64,000 nt of DNA from an uncultured Hyphomicrobiales bacterium (GTDB lineage Bacteria; Pseudomonadota; Alphaproteobacteria; Rhizobiales; Beijerinckiaceae). The notes beneath the pieces are model-generated. The model did no database searches. It saw only the letters and a program-made list of their open reading frames with translations, and was not told the DNA's origin. Position numbers and translations under genes: made by a program. This document shows positions 1 to 10,585 of the stretch, one piece after another (position 1 is the stretch's first letter; each line of letters opens with the position of its first letter). The stretch covers positions 62,001 through 126,000 of the forward strand of contig CAIOVE010000025.1 of NCBI GenBank assembly GCA_903861645.1, given 5' to 3'.

Positions 1-652
1 TGGCGCCCAATTGAATCGCCAGTTCGAAATCCGCGCTCATGCCCATCGAGAGGCCCCCGAGGCCATTGCGCCCGGCTATATCGGCGAGCAGGGCGAAATG
101 CGGCGAACGCTGTTCGTTTTCGGGCGGAATACACATGAGCCCCGCGATATCGAGCCCGAGGGTTCCGACGCAATGGGCGATGAAGGCGTCTGCGGCATCA
201 GGCAAGACCCCGGCCTTCTGCGGTTCCGCTCCCGTGTTGATTTCGATGAACAGGCGGGGATGACGACCCGATCGCTTGATTTCGGCGGCGAGCGCCTCGG
301 CGATCTTCGGGCGATCCACCGTTTCAATGACGTCGAAAAGTTCGACGGCCTCGCGAACCTTGTTGGATTGAAGTGGCCCAATGAGATGCAATTCCGCGTC
401 GGGAAAGCGCGCTTTCAAGGCGGGCCATTTCGCCTTCGCTTCCTGCACGCGGTTTTCGCCGAAAATCCGTTCGCCAGCCTCGAGCGCCGGCAGGATATCC
501 TCGACGCCGAAAGTCTTGGAGACGCAAACCAGCGTCACGTCGCCGAACCGCCGCCCCGCGTCCTCGGCGGCGCGCGCGATGCGTTGGCGCACCAGCGCCA
601 ACCGCTCGCCGACAGTGGTTGTTTCGGATTTTTCGCTGGTGTTCATGGACAT
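1..652 (-). CDS. yggS: YggS/PROSC-family pyridoxal phosphate-binding protein (3' end off window)
   Basis: Read leftward, this frame encodes a YggS-family protein, a cytoplasmic PLP carrier involved in vitamin B6 and amino-acid homeostasis. The N-terminal part shows VCVSKTFGVEDI, whose lysine is the expected PLP-binding residue, followed by GENRVQEAKAKW and HLIGPLQSNK, both typical of the family. Two in-frame ATGs lie at 652 and 646; the second has better spacing from the purine-rich GGCGGGA. The gene is cut by the left window edge, so its C-terminus is not seen. It is divergent from leuS. The other reading frames here are shadows. Confidence 0.9.
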   Translation of the reverse strand, partial: MSMNTSEKSETTTVGERLALVRQRIARAAEDAGRRFGDVTLVCVSKTFGVEDILPALEAGERIFGENRVQEAKAKWPALKARFPDAELHLIGPLQSNKVREAVELFDVIETVDRPKIAEALAAEIKRSGRHPRLFIEINTGAEPQKAGVLPDAADAFIAHCVGTLGLDIAGLMCIPPENEQRSPHFALLADIAGRNGLGGLSMGMSADFELAIQLGA

Positions 653-767
653 TCCCGCCATCTGGTGTATCGCAAACCCGCGCGCGGGCGCATGTGTTGA
701 CCTGTAAAACAAAAGCATGCTCCCTAGACGTTCCCTCCGCCCAGCCTCGAATGGTTCTTTTTCCAGC

Positions 768-3395
768 ATGATCAACGAACGATATAACCCTCGCGAAGCC
801 GAACCCAAATGGCAGCGTATCTGGGAAACGCGCGGCACTTTCGTCACGCGCAATGACACGTCGCGGCCCAAGTATTATGTTCTTGAAATGTTCCCATATC
901 CGTCCGGGCGGATTCATATGGGTCACGTACGCAATTATGCGATGGGAGACGTGGTCGCCCGCTATCGCCGCGCCAAGGGATTCAACGTCCTCCACCCCAT
1001 GGGTTGGGACGCGTTCGGACTGCCGGCGGAAAACGCCGCGCGCCAGAACAAGACCAATCCGGCGACCTGGACCTACGCCAATATCGCGACCATGCGATCG
1101 CAGCTCAAATCGATGGGGCTCTCGCTGGATTGGTCGCGCGAGATCGCGACTTGCGATTCTTCCTACTACAAGCACCAGCAGAGGATGTTCCTCGACTTCC
1201 TGAAAGCCGGCCTTGTCGAGCGCAAGCAATCGAAGGTGAATTGGGATCCCGTCGACCAGACCGTGCTGGCGAACGAGCAGGTCATCGACGGCAAGGCCTG
1301 GCGTTCGGGCGCCACGGTCGTCCAGCGCGAACTCACGCAATGGTTCCTCAAGATCACGGATTTCTCGAAGGATCTGCTGGACTCCCTCGACACGCTGGAG
1401 CGTTGGCCGGAAAAAGTGCGGCTGATGCAGAAGAACTGGATCGGTCGCTCGGAAGGCATGAAGGTCCGCTTCGAGGTCGCGGCGTCCAACTCGAATGTCG
1501 CGACGAAGGAAATCGAGGTTTTCACCACCCGCCCCGATACGCTGTTCGGGGCGCGGTTCATCGCGCTGTCGCCAGACCATCCTCTCGCGAAGCAAGCCGC
1601 CGCGGGCAATGCGGCGCTCGCCGATTTCGTCGCCGAATGCGCCAAGCAGGGAACCTCGGCCGCCGCCATTGAAACAGCCGAGAAGAAGGGTTTCGACACC
1701 GGCCTGCGCGTCACGCATCCGTTCGACCCGGACTGGACTTTGCCCGTTTACGTCGCGAATTTCGTCCTGATCGAATACGGCACGGGCGCGATTTTCGGGT
1801 GTCCCGCTCACGACCAGCGCGATCTCGACTTCTCCAACATTTATGGTCTCGGCAATACGCCGGTCGTTTGCCCGCCCGATCAGGACCCCGCGACCTTCGT
1901 CGTCGACAAGACCGCTTTCGACGGCGACGGCGTGTTGATCAATTCGCGTTTCCTCGATGGCATGCGCATTGAAGCGGCCAAGGAGGAAGTGGCGCGCCGG
2001 TTGACCGCGACCGAGTTGTTCGGGCGCCCGGTGGCTGAACGGACAGTCAATTACCGGCTGCGCGACTGGGGCATTTCACGCCAGCGCTACTGGGGCTGCC
2101 CGATTCCGATCATCCATTGCGAAGCCTGTGGCGTTGTGCCCGCGCCAGCCGATCAATTGCCGATCACGCTTCCGACGGATGTCGATTTCAGCGTGACCGG
2201 CAATCCGCTCGATCACCATCCCACGTGGAAGCATGTGGAATGCCCGAACTGCGGCAAGCCGTCCGTGCGGGAAACCGACACGATGGACACTTTCGTGGAC
2301 TCGTCCTGGTATTTTGCGCGTTTCACGGATCCCACCCTGGAGAGCGCCGCGACAGATCCAGCCATCGCCAATCACTGGCTGCCGGTTGATCAATATATCG
2401 GTGGCATCGAGCACGCGATCCTGCATCTTCTCTATTCCCGGTTCTTCACGCGGGCGATGGAGAAAACCGGCTATCTCAATCTCAAGGAGCCGTTCGCGGG
2501 ATTGTTCACGCAGGGCATGGTCGTCCATGAAACCTACAAGAACAACGATGGCGACTGGGTGACGCCCGCCGAAATCAGGATCGAGGCGTCGGGCGAAAAG
2601 CGCCGCGCCTTCGGACTGAACGATGGGGCTGAGGTCGAGATCGGCCCGATCGAGAAGATGTCGAAGTCTAAAAAGAACGTCGTCGACCCCGATGACATCA
2701 TCGGAACCTACGGGGCCGACACGGCCAGATGGTTCATGCTGTCGGATTCGCCGCCGGATCGCGATATCATCTGGAGCGACGAGGGCGTGCAGGGCGCGTC
2801 TAGATACGTTCAGCAAGTGTGGCGCCTCATCGGCGATCTCGCCGCGATCGCCGCGCCCGTTGGCGCGAGCGAACCGACATCCTTGTCCGACTCGGCGGTC
2901 GCCATCAGACGCCTGACTCATCGTCACCTTCAGCAGGTGGAGCAGAATATCGAGCGTTTGCGCTTTAACACGGCAATTGCCGAAATTCGCAAATTCTCGA
3001 ATTCGTTGATCGATTCGCTTGATTCTGTTACCGAATCGATCGCGCCCGACGTGGCTTTCGCCTATCGCGAAGCCGCCGACGGACTGGCCATGGCCATCTC
3101 GCCGATGATGCCGCATCTGGCGGAAGAGAGTTGGGAACGCCTTGGCCACCCGATAACCATCGCGGAAGCCGAGTGGCCGGTCGTCGATCCGCGCCTCGCG
3201 ACCGATACCATGGTGCTGATGCCTGTTCAGGTGAATGGCAAGAAGCGTGGCGAACTCTCCGTTGATCGACAACTCGACGCGGCGACGATCGAAAAATTGG
3301 CGCTTGAACACGAGGGTGTTCAGCGCGCGCTCGAGGGTCGCGCGCCACGAAAGGTCATTGTCGTGCCTGGAAGGATCGTCAATGTCGTCGCTTAG
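768..3395 (+). CDS. leuS: Leucyl-tRNA synthetase
   Basis: Class Ia synthetase that charges tRNA-Leu in the cytoplasm; 875 residues from this start, close to the usual 860. The HIGH-type motif HMGH sits near residues 50-53 in [14 protein letters not shown], and KMSKS at about 630-634. The CP1 editing domain lies between, with [10 protein letters not shown] visible. The frame stays open 17 codons further upstream, but family alignments begin at [10 protein letters not shown], so I place the start here. It overlaps the lptE start by 14 bases, and holA follows, the usual leuS-lptE-holA operon of the order. Confidence 0.97.
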   Translation: MINERYNPREAEPKWQRIWETRGTFVTRNDTSRPKYYVLEMFPYPSGRIHMGHVRNYAMGDVVARYRRAKGFNVLHPMGWDAFGLPAENAARQNKTNPATWTYANIATMRSQLKSMGLSLDWSREIATCDSSYYKHQQRMFLDFLKAGLVERKQSKVNWDPVDQTVLANEQVIDGKAWRSGATVVQRELTQWFLKITDFSKDLLDSLDTLERWPEKVRLMQKNWIGRSEGMKVRFEVAASNSNVATKEIEVFTTRPDTLFGARFIALSPDHPLAKQAAAGNAALADFVAECAKQGTSAAAIETAEKKGFDTGLRVTHPFDPDWTLPVYVANFVLIEYGTGAIFGCPAHDQRDLDFSNIYGLGNTPVVCPPDQDPATFVVDKTAFDGDGVLINSRFLDGMRIEAAKEEVARRLTATELFGRPVAERTVNYRLRDWGISRQRYWGCPIPIIHCEACGVVPAPADQLPITLPTDVDFSVTGNPLDHHPTWKHVECPNCGKPSVRETDTMDTFVDSSWYFARFTDPTLESAATDPAIANHWLPVDQYIGGIEHAILHLLYSRFFTRAMEKTGYLNLKEPFAGLFTQGMVVHETYKNNDGDWVTPAEIRIEASGEKRRAFGLNDGAEVEIGPIEKMSKSKKNVVDPDDIIGTYGADTARWFMLSDSPPDRDIIWSDEGVQGASRYVQQVWRLIGDLAAIAAPVGASEPTSLSDSAVAIRRLTHRHLQQVEQNIERLRFNTAIAEIRKFSNSLIDSLDSVTESIAPDVAFAYREAADGLAMAISPMMPHLAEESWERLGHPITIAEAEWPVVDPRLATDTMVLMPVQVNGKKRGELSVDRQLDAATIEKLALEHEGVQRALEGRAPRKVIVVPGRIVNVVA

Positions 3396-3900
3396 GTCAT
3401 TTTCCCGGATCGTTGCCGCCACGCTGGCTCTCGGCTTGCCGCTCGCGGGGTGCTTTCAACCGCTCTACGGCACGAGTGTCGGGGGCGTCGGGATGGCGCA
3501 ATCCCTCGCGTCCATCGCGGTCACACCCATTCCTGACCGTCTCGGCTATTACCTGACGAACGAACTGACGTTCGCGTTTCACGGTGGCGGCGCGCCCGTC
3601 GATCAAAAGTACCGGCTGACGGTGACATTGCGTGAACGCGTCCAGACACCGCTGGTTGATACCGTCAGCGGTCGGGCGACCGCCGCGATCATCGGTATCG
3701 ACGCGGATTATCGTCTCATCTCGACGGAAACATCGCGGGAGATCACGTCGGGTACGGCTTTCGTGACGGAGGATTACGATCGTTCCAGTCAGCGGTTCGC
3801 GAATATCCGGGCCGCGCGCGACGCGGAAATACGCGGCGCCAAAGTCCTCGCCGACCAGATTCGCACGCGTATCGCCGCGGCCCTGGTCGCGAAGGACTGA
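3382..3900 (+). CDS. lptE: LPS-assembly lipoprotein LptE
   Basis: A 172-residue lipoprotein. A signal peptide ends in the lipobox LAGC, with the cysteine at residue 24, followed by FQPLYG, which is characteristic of alphaproteobacterial LptE. In the outer membrane LptE plugs and supports LptD, which inserts lipopolysaccharide in the outer leaflet. The start overlaps the end of leuS, which implies translational coupling. Sequence outside the lipobox region is poorly conserved in this family, so the call rests on the N-terminal motif, the length and the position between leuS and holA. Confidence 0.88.
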   Translation: MSSLRSFSRIVAATLALGLPLAGCFQPLYGTSVGGVGMAQSLASIAVTPIPDRLGYYLTNELTFAFHGGGAPVDQKYRLTVTLRERVQTPLVDTVSGRATAAIIGIDADYRLISTETSREITSGTAFVTEDYDRSSQRFANIRAARDAEIRGAKVLADQIRTRIAAALVAKD

Positions 3901-3903
3901 TAC

Positions 3904-4923
3904 ATGGTCGTCACGCGCGGTCAGGATGCGGAAAAAATAATCGCCGCCCATGGCGCGGGCGGCTCGATCTTTCTGGTTCACGGCGCCGATCATGGATTGA
4001 TTGACGAGCGCGTCCGCGAAATCATCAAACACTCCGTCGATCATCCTGAAGATCCGTTTCAGGCTGTACGTCTGAATGGCGATGATATCGCCGGCGACCC
4101 AGGCGTGTTGCTTGACGAGTGGAACGCCATCGGAATGTTTCACGCGCGGCGGGTTATCCGTATCGACGCAGGCGGCAAGGATTTCGGCGACGCTATTCGC
4201 CTATGTCTTGAATCGCCGAACCCCACGACGACAATCGCTATCCGCGCGGCGACGCTCCGCAAGGATTCTCAGGTCCGGCAAGTTTGCGAACGGCACAAAT
4301 TGGCCTTCGCGATCGAGTGCGAGGCGGACACCGAAACGGACATCGGCAAATTCGCCGCCGATCAGATCGCCGCCGCCGGACTCGAGATCGACCCCCTGGC
4401 GCTCGAACATTTGACAACCGCGCTGGGCATCGACCGGCGGATGTCGCGCGGCGAGGTCGAAAAGCTGATCCTCTACATGGGCGATCAACCTCGAATTGAA
4501 CTGAAGGACGTCGAGGCCATTGTCGCGGATGCGGCCCCACGGTTAGGCGAACCGGCCATCGCAGCCGCCATGATGGGCAACCTGCAACTCGCTACGACGG
4601 AGGGCGTTCGCGCCCTGGCGAGCGTCGACCCTTCCGCCATGCTCGGCACCTGCTTGCGAGGTCTACTGCAGACGCACCGGGCGCTGGTCGACATTGAAAG
4701 TGGCAACGGACGGTCATACGCCGTCGAAAGAGCCACGCGAAGCGCCGGCGCATTGCGTGGTTTCATGCCCGATATCCTGAACAGGGCATCGAGCGCGGCG
4801 GCGCTTCAGTCCATCACTGTCGTGCAGGACGCGATATCGCGAGCGCGGCGGGAGCCCGCGATGGATGAAGCGACAAGCTTGCGGACCCTGTGGGGCGTGG
4901 CGTTCCGGATGAAGCGCCGATAA
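3904..4923 (+). CDS. holA: DNA polymerase III subunit delta
   Basis: The 339-residue delta subunit of the clamp loader, which opens the beta sliding clamp. The sequence shows FLVHGADHGLIDERV near the N-terminus, the degenerate AAA+ fold start seen in HolA, and later the IDRRMSRGEVEKLILYMG stretch that is typical of the family. It starts three bases after lptE stops and is likely co-transcribed with leuS and lptE. It converges on parB, with only 11 bases between the two stop codons. A short inverted repeat (ACGCCA-A-TGGCGT) lies across that junction, without a T-tract. Confidence 0.95.
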   Translation: MVVTRGQDAEKIIAAHGAGGSIFLVHGADHGLIDERVREIIKHSVDHPEDPFQAVRLNGDDIAGDPGVLLDEWNAIGMFHARRVIRIDAGGKDFGDAIRLCLESPNPTTTIAIRAATLRKDSQVRQVCERHKLAFAIECEADTETDIGKFAADQIAAAGLEIDPLALEHLTTALGIDRRMSRGEVEKLILYMGDQPRIELKDVEAIVADAAPRLGEPAIAAAMMGNLQLATTEGVRALASVDPSAMLGTCLRGLLQTHRALVDIESGNGRSYAVERATRSAGALRGFMPDILNRASSAAALQSITVVQDAISRARREPAMDEATSLRTLWGVAFRMKRR

Positions 4924-4934
4924 CGCCAATGGCG

Positions 4935-5819
4935 TCAGGGCTTATGCAGCAATCGATCGCAGATTGAATCGAATTGATCGATGTTGGCGTATCGAATGCG
5001 CACGGCCCCACTCTCGCCCTTGTGGGTGATTTCAACCTTCATACCCAGGACATTCGACAGGGTGCGCTCGAGATCGGCGATGTTCGGATCGACCGACCGG
5101 GTAGCGGTCGGGCTTTTGTGCGTATCCGCGCCTGCGTCGGGAACATCCTTGTGACGGGCGAGATCCTCGACATCGCGAACGCTCAGCTTTTCCTCGACAA
5201 TGCGGCGAGCAATGGCTTCCGGGTTTTCAAAATTCAGCAACGAACGCGCATGACCCGCTGAGATCAGATTGGACTCAACAAGATCGAGCACGGGAGCCGG
5301 CAGATTGAGCAACCTCAACGTATTGGCGACGTGGCTTCGGCTTTTGCCGATAATCTTGCTCAGATCGAGCTGTGTATACCCAAATTCCGACATAAGCTGT
5401 TCGTAGCCGCGCGCTTCCTCGACCTGATTCAGGTCTGCGCGTTGCACGTTTTCGACGATCGCGAGTTCAAGTGACTCCCGATCCGTCGCGCTGACAACCA
5501 CAACCGGCACATCGTGCAAGCCCGCGCGCTGCGACGCCCTCCAACGGCGTTCTCCGGCGATAATCTCGAAACCACGCCCGGAATTATCGACGGGACGAGC
5601 CAGAATTGGCTGAATCAGCCCTTTCTCCCGGATGGAGTCCGCGAGTTCCTCCAGGGCGTCATCCGCGAAGGATTTGCGCGGATTGCGAGCGTTGGGCCGG
5701 AGCCACTCAATGGGAATGCGACGAACGCCGCGATCTGGCGGCGGCGCGGATTCCGGCTGAGCGTCGCCGAGCAAGGCGGCAAGACCGCGTCCCAGCCTCG
5801 GACGTTGTTCATCAACCAT
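4935..5819 (-). CDS. parB: Chromosome-partitioning protein ParB
   Basis: A 294-residue ParB/Spo0J. The N-terminus LGRGLAALLG is the usual ParA-interacting motif. The CTP-binding ParB/Srx domain follows, with AGERRWRA near residues 88-95, then a helix-turn-helix (YTQLDLSKIIGKSRSHVANTL) that reads parS, and a C-terminal dimer domain. ParB loads at parS, spreads along DNA as a CTP-dependent clamp and works with ParA to segregate origins. parA lies just upstream on the same strand with a 24-base gap. Two perfect parS sites lie within 4.5 kb, in and near rsmG and mnmG. Confidence 0.97.
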   Translation of the reverse strand: MVDEQRPRLGRGLAALLGDAQPESAPPPDRGVRRIPIEWLRPNARNPRKSFADDALEELADSIREKGLIQPILARPVDNSGRGFEIIAGERRWRASQRAGLHDVPVVVVSATDRESLELAIVENVQRADLNQVEEARGYEQLMSEFGYTQLDLSKIIGKSRSHVANTLRLLNLPAPVLDLVESNLISAGHARSLLNFENPEAIARRIVEEKLSVRDVEDLARHKDVPDAGADTHKSPTATRSVDPNIADLERTLSNVLGMKVEITHKGESGAVRIRYANIDQFDSICDRLLHKP

Positions 5820-5843
5820 GGAAACTCATAGCTCCGGATCGGG

Positions 5844-6659
5844 TCACGCGGCGCGCAATTTGTGCTCGCGCTGGATGACTTCCGAGGCGAGCTTGAGATA
5901 GGCCTGACTTCCCGTGCATTTCAGATCGTAGAGCAAAACCGGCTTGCCATGCGAAGGGGCCTCGGACACGCGGACGTTGCGCGGGATGATCGTGTCGTAA
6001 ACCTTGTCGCCCATGAATTGCCGCACATCCGCGACAACCTGAGACGCCAGATTGTTGCGCGGATCAAACATCGTCAGGACGACACCATGGATCGTAAGGC
6101 CAGGATTAAGCGTCTCCTTGACCTGATCGACCGTGGAAATGAGCTGCGACAGTCCCTCGAGGGCGAAAAATTCGCACTGCATGGGGACGACAACGCTATC
6201 AGCCGCCGCGAATGCGTTGATCGTGAGAAGGTTCAGCGACGGCGGACAGTCGACGAGGATGTAGGTGAAACGACACTCGTCCGCTTGCGCGGTGTCGAGC
6301 AATTCCGCGACGGCCCGACGTAGCTTGAAGGCGCGATCGCCATGGGCGGAAATCTCGAGCTCGACTCCCAGCAAATCGAGCGTCGAAGGCGCGACGTGCA
6401 GCCGGGGAACAGCCGTAGGCAGGATTGCCCGGCGCAATGTCGCGTCGCCCACCAGAACATCATAGGTCGACACGACCCGGGACTTCCGTTCGATACCCAG
6501 CCCGGTCGAGGCGTTACCCTGCGGGTCCAGATCGATGATCAGGACTTCCTCGCCAATCGCGGCCAATGCCGTGCCAAGATTAATGGCGGTGGTGGTCTTG
6601 CCCACGCCGCCCTTTTGATTGGCTATCACGAGTACCCGAACCCGGGGATCATTTGGCAC
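5844..6659 (-). CDS. parA: Chromosome-partitioning ATPase ParA
   Basis: A 271-residue ParA/Soj ATPase with the deviant Walker A motif KGGVGKTT at residues 16-23. Later blocks DLDPQGNASTG and VDCPPSLN match the A' and Walker B motifs. ParA dimers bind the nucleoid and move ParB-parS complexes. It lies between rsmG and parB on the same strand, the common alphaproteobacterial order. The start chosen gives MPNDPRVRVLVIANQ, a normal short lead into the first beta strand. Confidence 0.97.
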   Translation of the reverse strand: MPNDPRVRVLVIANQKGGVGKTTTAINLGTALAAIGEEVLIIDLDPQGNASTGLGIERKSRVVSTYDVLVGDATLRRAILPTAVPRLHVAPSTLDLLGVELEISAHGDRAFKLRRAVAELLDTAQADECRFTYILVDCPPSLNLLTINAFAAADSVVVPMQCEFFALEGLSQLISTVDQVKETLNPGLTIHGVVLTMFDPRNNLASQVVADVRQFMGDKVYDTIIPRNVRVSEAPSHGKPVLLYDLKCTGSQAYLKLASEVIQREHKLRAA

Positions 6660-6679
6660 TGGCGTCGATCCTGTCGGCT

Positions 6680-7294
6680 TTATTCATCCGGACGTCTGAC
6701 AAGGACGAGCGCTCCCTTGGGGTCCGTCTTGCTCGGGTGAATTTCAAATTTCAGGCTACTATGCGGACCAAGGCCGGTCAATTCAGCGTGGACGTCTTGT
6801 CCCTTTAAAAACGCGCCCGTAGCGCCATTCCGAATACTCGGCGCGGCGTAATCAAGCAGCTTGGACAAGGAGGCCAGCGCTCGGGCCATTACGACATCCA
6901 CGCGCAGTGTCGGTAATATGTCCTCGACCCTACCGCGATGAACCTCAGCCCTGGCGCTGGTTTCCCGGATGACTTCCCGGAGAAAGGCGCATTTCTTGGC
7001 GTCGCTTTCGATCAGATGTACCTGGCCATCAGATCGCTCCACAAGCTGGATACCCAAGACCAAACCGGGAAAGCCAGCGCCAGAACCCATGTCGGCGAAA
7101 ATTTTGGCTGTGGGGACGTAGGGCAGAATCTGCGCGCTATCGGCGAAATGACGATGCACAAGGGCATCCAGTGTCGAATTCGACACGAGATTGATTCTGG
7201 TTTGCCACCGCCGCAACAGATTTTCATAGATGCAAAGGCGGTCCCATGTTTCACGTGAAACATTGACGTCAGGCGCCAACTGTCCGGTCGACAT
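6680..7294 (-). CDS. rsmG: 16S rRNA (guanine527-N7)-methyltransferase
   Basis: A 204-residue RsmG/GidB methyltransferase that modifies G527 of 16S rRNA using S-adenosylmethionine. The SAM loop GSGAGFPG lies at residues 70-77. The start codon falls one base after the mnmG stop, so the two are probably translationally coupled. Residues 11-17 (NVSRETW) are encoded by a perfect parS palindrome at 7247-7262, which makes part of this N-terminus constrained as a DNA site as well as a protein sequence. Confidence 0.96.
   Translation of the reverse strand: MSTGQLAPDVNVSRETWDRLCIYENLLRRWQTRINLVSNSTLDALVHRHFADSAQILPYVPTAKIFADMGSGAGFPGLVLGIQLVERSDGQVHLIESDAKKCAFLREVIRETSARAEVHRGRVEDILPTLRVDVVMARALASLSKLLDYAAPSIRNGATGAFLKGQDVHAELTGLGPHSSLKFEIHPSKTDPKGALVLVRRPDE
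7247..7262. promoter_or_regulatory. parS centromere site inside rsmG
   Basis: A perfect 16-base palindrome, TGTTTCACGTGAAACA, identical to the widely conserved chromosomal parS consensus bound by ParB. It sits in the 5' coding region of rsmG and is read there as V-S-R-E-T. parA and parB lie 0.6-2.3 kb away. Confidence 0.95.
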
Positions 7295-7295
7295 C

Positions 7296-9179
7296 TCAGG
7301 CGCTCCGCCCGACGCGCGCCGCGGCGGCCTGTCTCTTCAAGTGACTGACCAGTGTGGACATGGCGGCGGGTGTGATGCCCTCGATCCGCGACGCCTGCCC
7401 AAACGTCGTCGGGCTTACCGCCACTAGTTTCTGGGTTATTTCAGCGGACAAGCCGGAAATGGCCGAAAAGTCGAAGTCGTCGGGAATTCTCAGCGCTTCG
7501 CTTCGACGCAACTCCTCGATGTCGGACTTTTGCCGTTCGAGATAAACGCTGTATTTGGCGTCGTTTTCAATCTGACGAACCGTATCCGAATCGATCGTCG
7601 CCAGCTCAGGCCAGATCGCGACGAGATGCTCGAAGTTGACCGCCGAGCCAGCCAGAAGATCAAAAGCGCTACGTCGAATACCGTCCTGGTTGACGGCGGC
7701 ACCCGCTTTAAGCACCCGCGACGGCGTGGCTGAAAGTTCATGGAGAAGACGCAGGGCGCCATTCAGTTTCGCCATTTTCGATCGATGGAAATCGATCCGG
7801 TTTCGGCCGATACAACCAATCTCAATGCCACGCTCCGTGAGCCGCTGGTCTGCATTATCGGCGCGCAGACTCAGGCGAAATTCAGCCCGTGACGTGAACA
7901 TCCGATAGGGCTCGCTCACACCGTGAACGATCAGATCGTCGATCATGACGCCGATATAGGACTCGGCCCGATCAAAGATGATTTCGTTGGAACCTGCCGC
8001 CATAGCGGCGGCATTAAGTCCTGCGACAAGGCCTTGCGCCCCGGCTTCCTCGTACCCGGTCGTCCCATTGATCTGACCGGCCAAAAACAGGCCGGAAATT
8101 CGGCGCGTCTCCAAAGTTGGCTTGAGTTCGCGGGGGTCGACGAAATCATACTCGATTGCATACCCGGGTTGGGTGATGACAGCGGTCTCCAAACCCGGAA
8201 TGGTCTTGAGAAACGACTCCTGAACATCCAATGGCAGGGACGTCGAAATGCCATTCGGATAGATAAGGTCCGTGTCGAGGCCTTCGGGCTCCAGAAATAT
8301 CTGGTGGCTCACCCGATCCGGAAAACGAACAACCTTATCCTCGATGGACGGGCAATACCTTGGCCCGCGCCCGGAAATAGCGCCGGAATACATTGGCGCT
8401 CGGTGGATATTATCGCGAATGACGCGATGGCACTCTTCGGTCGTTCGGGTGATATGACAAAAGACCTGGGGGGTTTCGATATTCGAGGTCAGCACCGAAA
8501 ATGGTTCCGGCTCCGAATCGCCTGCTTGTGGCTCGGTCACACTCCAATTGATTGTCTTGCCGTCGAGCCGGGGTGGCGTACCTGTTTTCAGTCGACCGAG
8601 CGCGAAGCCGGCGTCAAGAAAACTTGCGGACAGACAATTGCTCGGTGCGCTGCCAATCCGCCCGCCTTGCCTTTGACTATCCCCGAAATGCATCAGGCCG
8701 CGCAAAAACGTGCCGGTTGCGATTACCAGCGAACCGCATCCGAATCGTTTGCCGGAACGGGTAACAATTCCCTGAATTTTGCCGGTTACAATTTGAATTT
8801 CCGTCGCTTCGTCCTCGATGATATCGATATTGGACATGGCGGCAAACTCCTCCGCCATCCGAAGTCGATACAGACGTCGATCAATCTGCGCCCTGGGCCC
8901 TCGCACCGCCGGACCTTTTGATCGATTAAGGAGACGAAACTGAATTCCTGCCTTGTCCGCGACCCGACCCATGAGTCCGTCGAGCGCGTCGATCTCTCGC
9001 ACCAGATGTCCCTTGCCCAGGCCGCCAATGGCCGGATTGCACGACATCACACCGATATCAGCGACCGTATTGGTGATCAGGGCGGTACGGGCTCCCATCC
9101 GCGCCGACGCGGCGGCTGCTTCGGATCCCGCGTGGCCAGCGCCAATAACGATGACATCATAAGATCGAGTCATTGCCAT
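7296..9179 (-). CDS. mnmG: tRNA uridine 5-carboxymethylaminomethyl modification enzyme MnmG
   Basis: A 627-residue FAD protein (GidA) that, with MnmE, builds the cmnm5 group on wobble U34 of several tRNAs. The dinucleotide-binding fold GAGHAGSEA lies at residues 13-21, and the family block [12 protein letters not shown] and the C-terminal [17 protein letters not shown] follow. It lies between rsmG and mnmE on the same strand, the classical mnmE-mnmG-rsmG-parA-parB series. A parS site sits 40 bases upstream of the start, in the short gap to mnmE. Confidence 0.97.
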   Translation of the reverse strand: MAMTRSYDVIVIGAGHAGSEAAAASARMGARTALITNTVADIGVMSCNPAIGGLGKGHLVREIDALDGLMGRVADKAGIQFRLLNRSKGPAVRGPRAQIDRRLYRLRMAEEFAAMSNIDIIEDEATEIQIVTGKIQGIVTRSGKRFGCGSLVIATGTFLRGLMHFGDSQRQGGRIGSAPSNCLSASFLDAGFALGRLKTGTPPRLDGKTINWSVTEPQAGDSEPEPFSVLTSNIETPQVFCHITRTTEECHRVIRDNIHRAPMYSGAISGRGPRYCPSIEDKVVRFPDRVSHQIFLEPEGLDTDLIYPNGISTSLPLDVQESFLKTIPGLETAVITQPGYAIEYDFVDPRELKPTLETRRISGLFLAGQINGTTGYEEAGAQGLVAGLNAAAMAAGSNEIIFDRAESYIGVMIDDLIVHGVSEPYRMFTSRAEFRLSLRADNADQRLTERGIEIGCIGRNRIDFHRSKMAKLNGALRLLHELSATPSRVLKAGAAVNQDGIRRSAFDLLAGSAVNFEHLVAIWPELATIDSDTVRQIENDAKYSVYLERQKSDIEELRRSEALRIPDDFDFSAISGLSAEITQKLVAVSPTTFGQASRIEGITPAAMSTLVSHLKRQAAAARVGRSA

Positions 9180-9218
9180 CCGATCCCTATCTTGAATCGC
9201 TTCGTTTCCGAATCAAAA

Positions 9219-9234
9219 TGTTTCACGTGAAACA
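9219..9234. promoter_or_regulatory. parS centromere site between mnmE and mnmG
   Basis: A second perfect copy of TGTTTCACGTGAAACA, in the gap between the mnmE stop and the mnmG start, about 2 kb from the copy inside rsmG. Both copies lie within 5 kb of the putative origin, as expected for ParB loading sites. Confidence 0.95.
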
Positions 9235-9236
9235 CT

Positions 9237-10535
9237 CTACTTCCCCAGGCAAAACGTTCTGAAAACCTCGTTCAGGATATCCTCGGAATTGATCAGGCCC
9301 ACAAGACCGTCCAATTCCGCGGATGCTCGTCGAAGCTCTTCACTGATCAACTCTACATCCAGATCCGCCCGGCGAGCCTCCCGAATGCAAACCAGCGCGC
9401 GCTCAATCTGAGCCTTTTGGCGAGATCGAGTCACCAGGGACGGTTCAAAACCGGCGCTACCCAGCTTCAGCGCAAGACCGATATTGTTGAGCAACTCGGC
9501 AACACCAAGGCTCGATACCGTTGAAATAAAATGGTCGAACCCGGCTGGACGAGCGTCATCGACGTCAATTTTTGTCCGCACATTCAAAACTGGCCGATCG
9601 CGCAAATACGATGGCGCAAAATCATCGCCTTCCGACAGCCATAATATCAGATCTGCCTTTTCGGATCGAGCACGCGCCCGTCTGATCCCTTCGCGTTCGA
9701 TCTCGTCCGAGGCTTCACGGAGACCGGCTGTATCGACGAATGTCACGGGTAAGCCGTCTAGTTCGATCCTGATTTCGAGCGGGTCGCGGGTCGTACCCGC
9801 GCGCGCCGAGACGATGGCTACGTCGCGGCCTGCAATGGCGTTCATCAAGGCGGATTTACCCGCGTTTGGCGGCCCCAGAATAACGACGGTCAATCCATCC
9901 CGAATCGCCTGCCCTCTCACGCTGGATGCCAATACGCCAACGATGTCGGCGTCGAGTTTGGCAAGTTTGAATGAAATATCATTTTGAATTGATTCAGGAA
10001 TATCGCCTTCGTCGACGAAATCGATCACCGCTTCAAGCGTGGTCAGCATTTCCAACAATTGCGCCCGCCAACCGCCAATCGTGGAAAAAAGCTTTCCAGT
10101 CAGACCTGTAATGGCCTGGCGTCGCTGTAATTCCGTTTCCGAATCGATCAGGTCACCGAGCGCTTCGACAGCAGTGAGGTCAAGCTTGCCATTCAGAAAC
10201 GCCCGGCGAGTAAATTCTCCAGGTCGGGCAGGTCGACATCCCAACTTTCCCAAACACTCAAACATGGTTCGCACAACGGCGCGACTGCCATGCGTCTGAA
10301 ACTCGACCAGATCGTCTCCAGTAAAGCTGTTGGGCCCGGGAAAGGCGATTACAAGCCCTTGATCAATCGTTCCGAGACCGCCGGGCGACTTCAGCTCGGC
10401 GAGCGTCGCGACGCGCGGTCGAAACGTACGACAAGCAAGGGTATTGGCCACCGTAAGGGCGATAGGTCCACTGACACGAATAACGGATACGGCGGACGGC
10501 GGAGCGCCGCTGGCGAGCGCGAAAATCGTATCCAT
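9237..10535 (-). CDS. mnmE: tRNA modification GTPase MnmE
   Basis: A 432-residue GTPase (TrmE/ThdF), partner of MnmG. The N-terminal tetrahydrofolate-binding domain starts [23 protein letters not shown]. The inserted G domain near residue 220 shows [18 protein letters not shown] and then GTTRDP. The protein ends in the conserved C-x-GK as CLGK, whose cysteine is needed for tRNA modification. It is slightly shorter than the E. coli protein of about 454. It lies 50 bases downstream of rho on the same strand. Confidence 0.96.
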   Translation of the reverse strand: MDTIFALASGAPPSAVSVIRVSGPIALTVANTLACRTFRPRVATLAELKSPGGLGTIDQGLVIAFPGPNSFTGDDLVEFQTHGSRAVVRTMFECLGKLGCRPARPGEFTRRAFLNGKLDLTAVEALGDLIDSETELQRRQAITGLTGKLFSTIGGWRAQLLEMLTTLEAVIDFVDEGDIPESIQNDISFKLAKLDADIVGVLASSVRGQAIRDGLTVVILGPPNAGKSALMNAIAGRDVAIVSARAGTTRDPLEIRIELDGLPVTFVDTAGLREASDEIEREGIRRARARSEKADLILWLSEGDDFAPSYLRDRPVLNVRTKIDVDDARPAGFDHFISTVSSLGVAELLNNIGLALKLGSAGFEPSLVTRSRQKAQIERALVCIREARRADLDVELISEELRRASAELDGLVGLINSEDILNEVFRTFCLGK

Positions 10536-10585
10536 GGCGTCTTGTACCGGCTGGCGCCGCCAAACCCAAAAATTCAGCGGCGCGC

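Noticed and set aside
697-730. TTGACC ... TAGACG as leuS promoter
   Set aside because: The spacing of 22 bases is too long for a sigma-70 promoter, so I do not list it.
324-1811. Long leftward frame of 495 codons across the yggS-leuS region
   Set aside because: It is antisense to leuS over its length; leuS has complete motifs, and the frame has arginine-rich low-complexity text typical of G+C-rich shadows.
4923-4935. Inverted repeat between holA and parB as terminator
   Set aside because: Stem is short with almost no loop and no T-tract on either strand.
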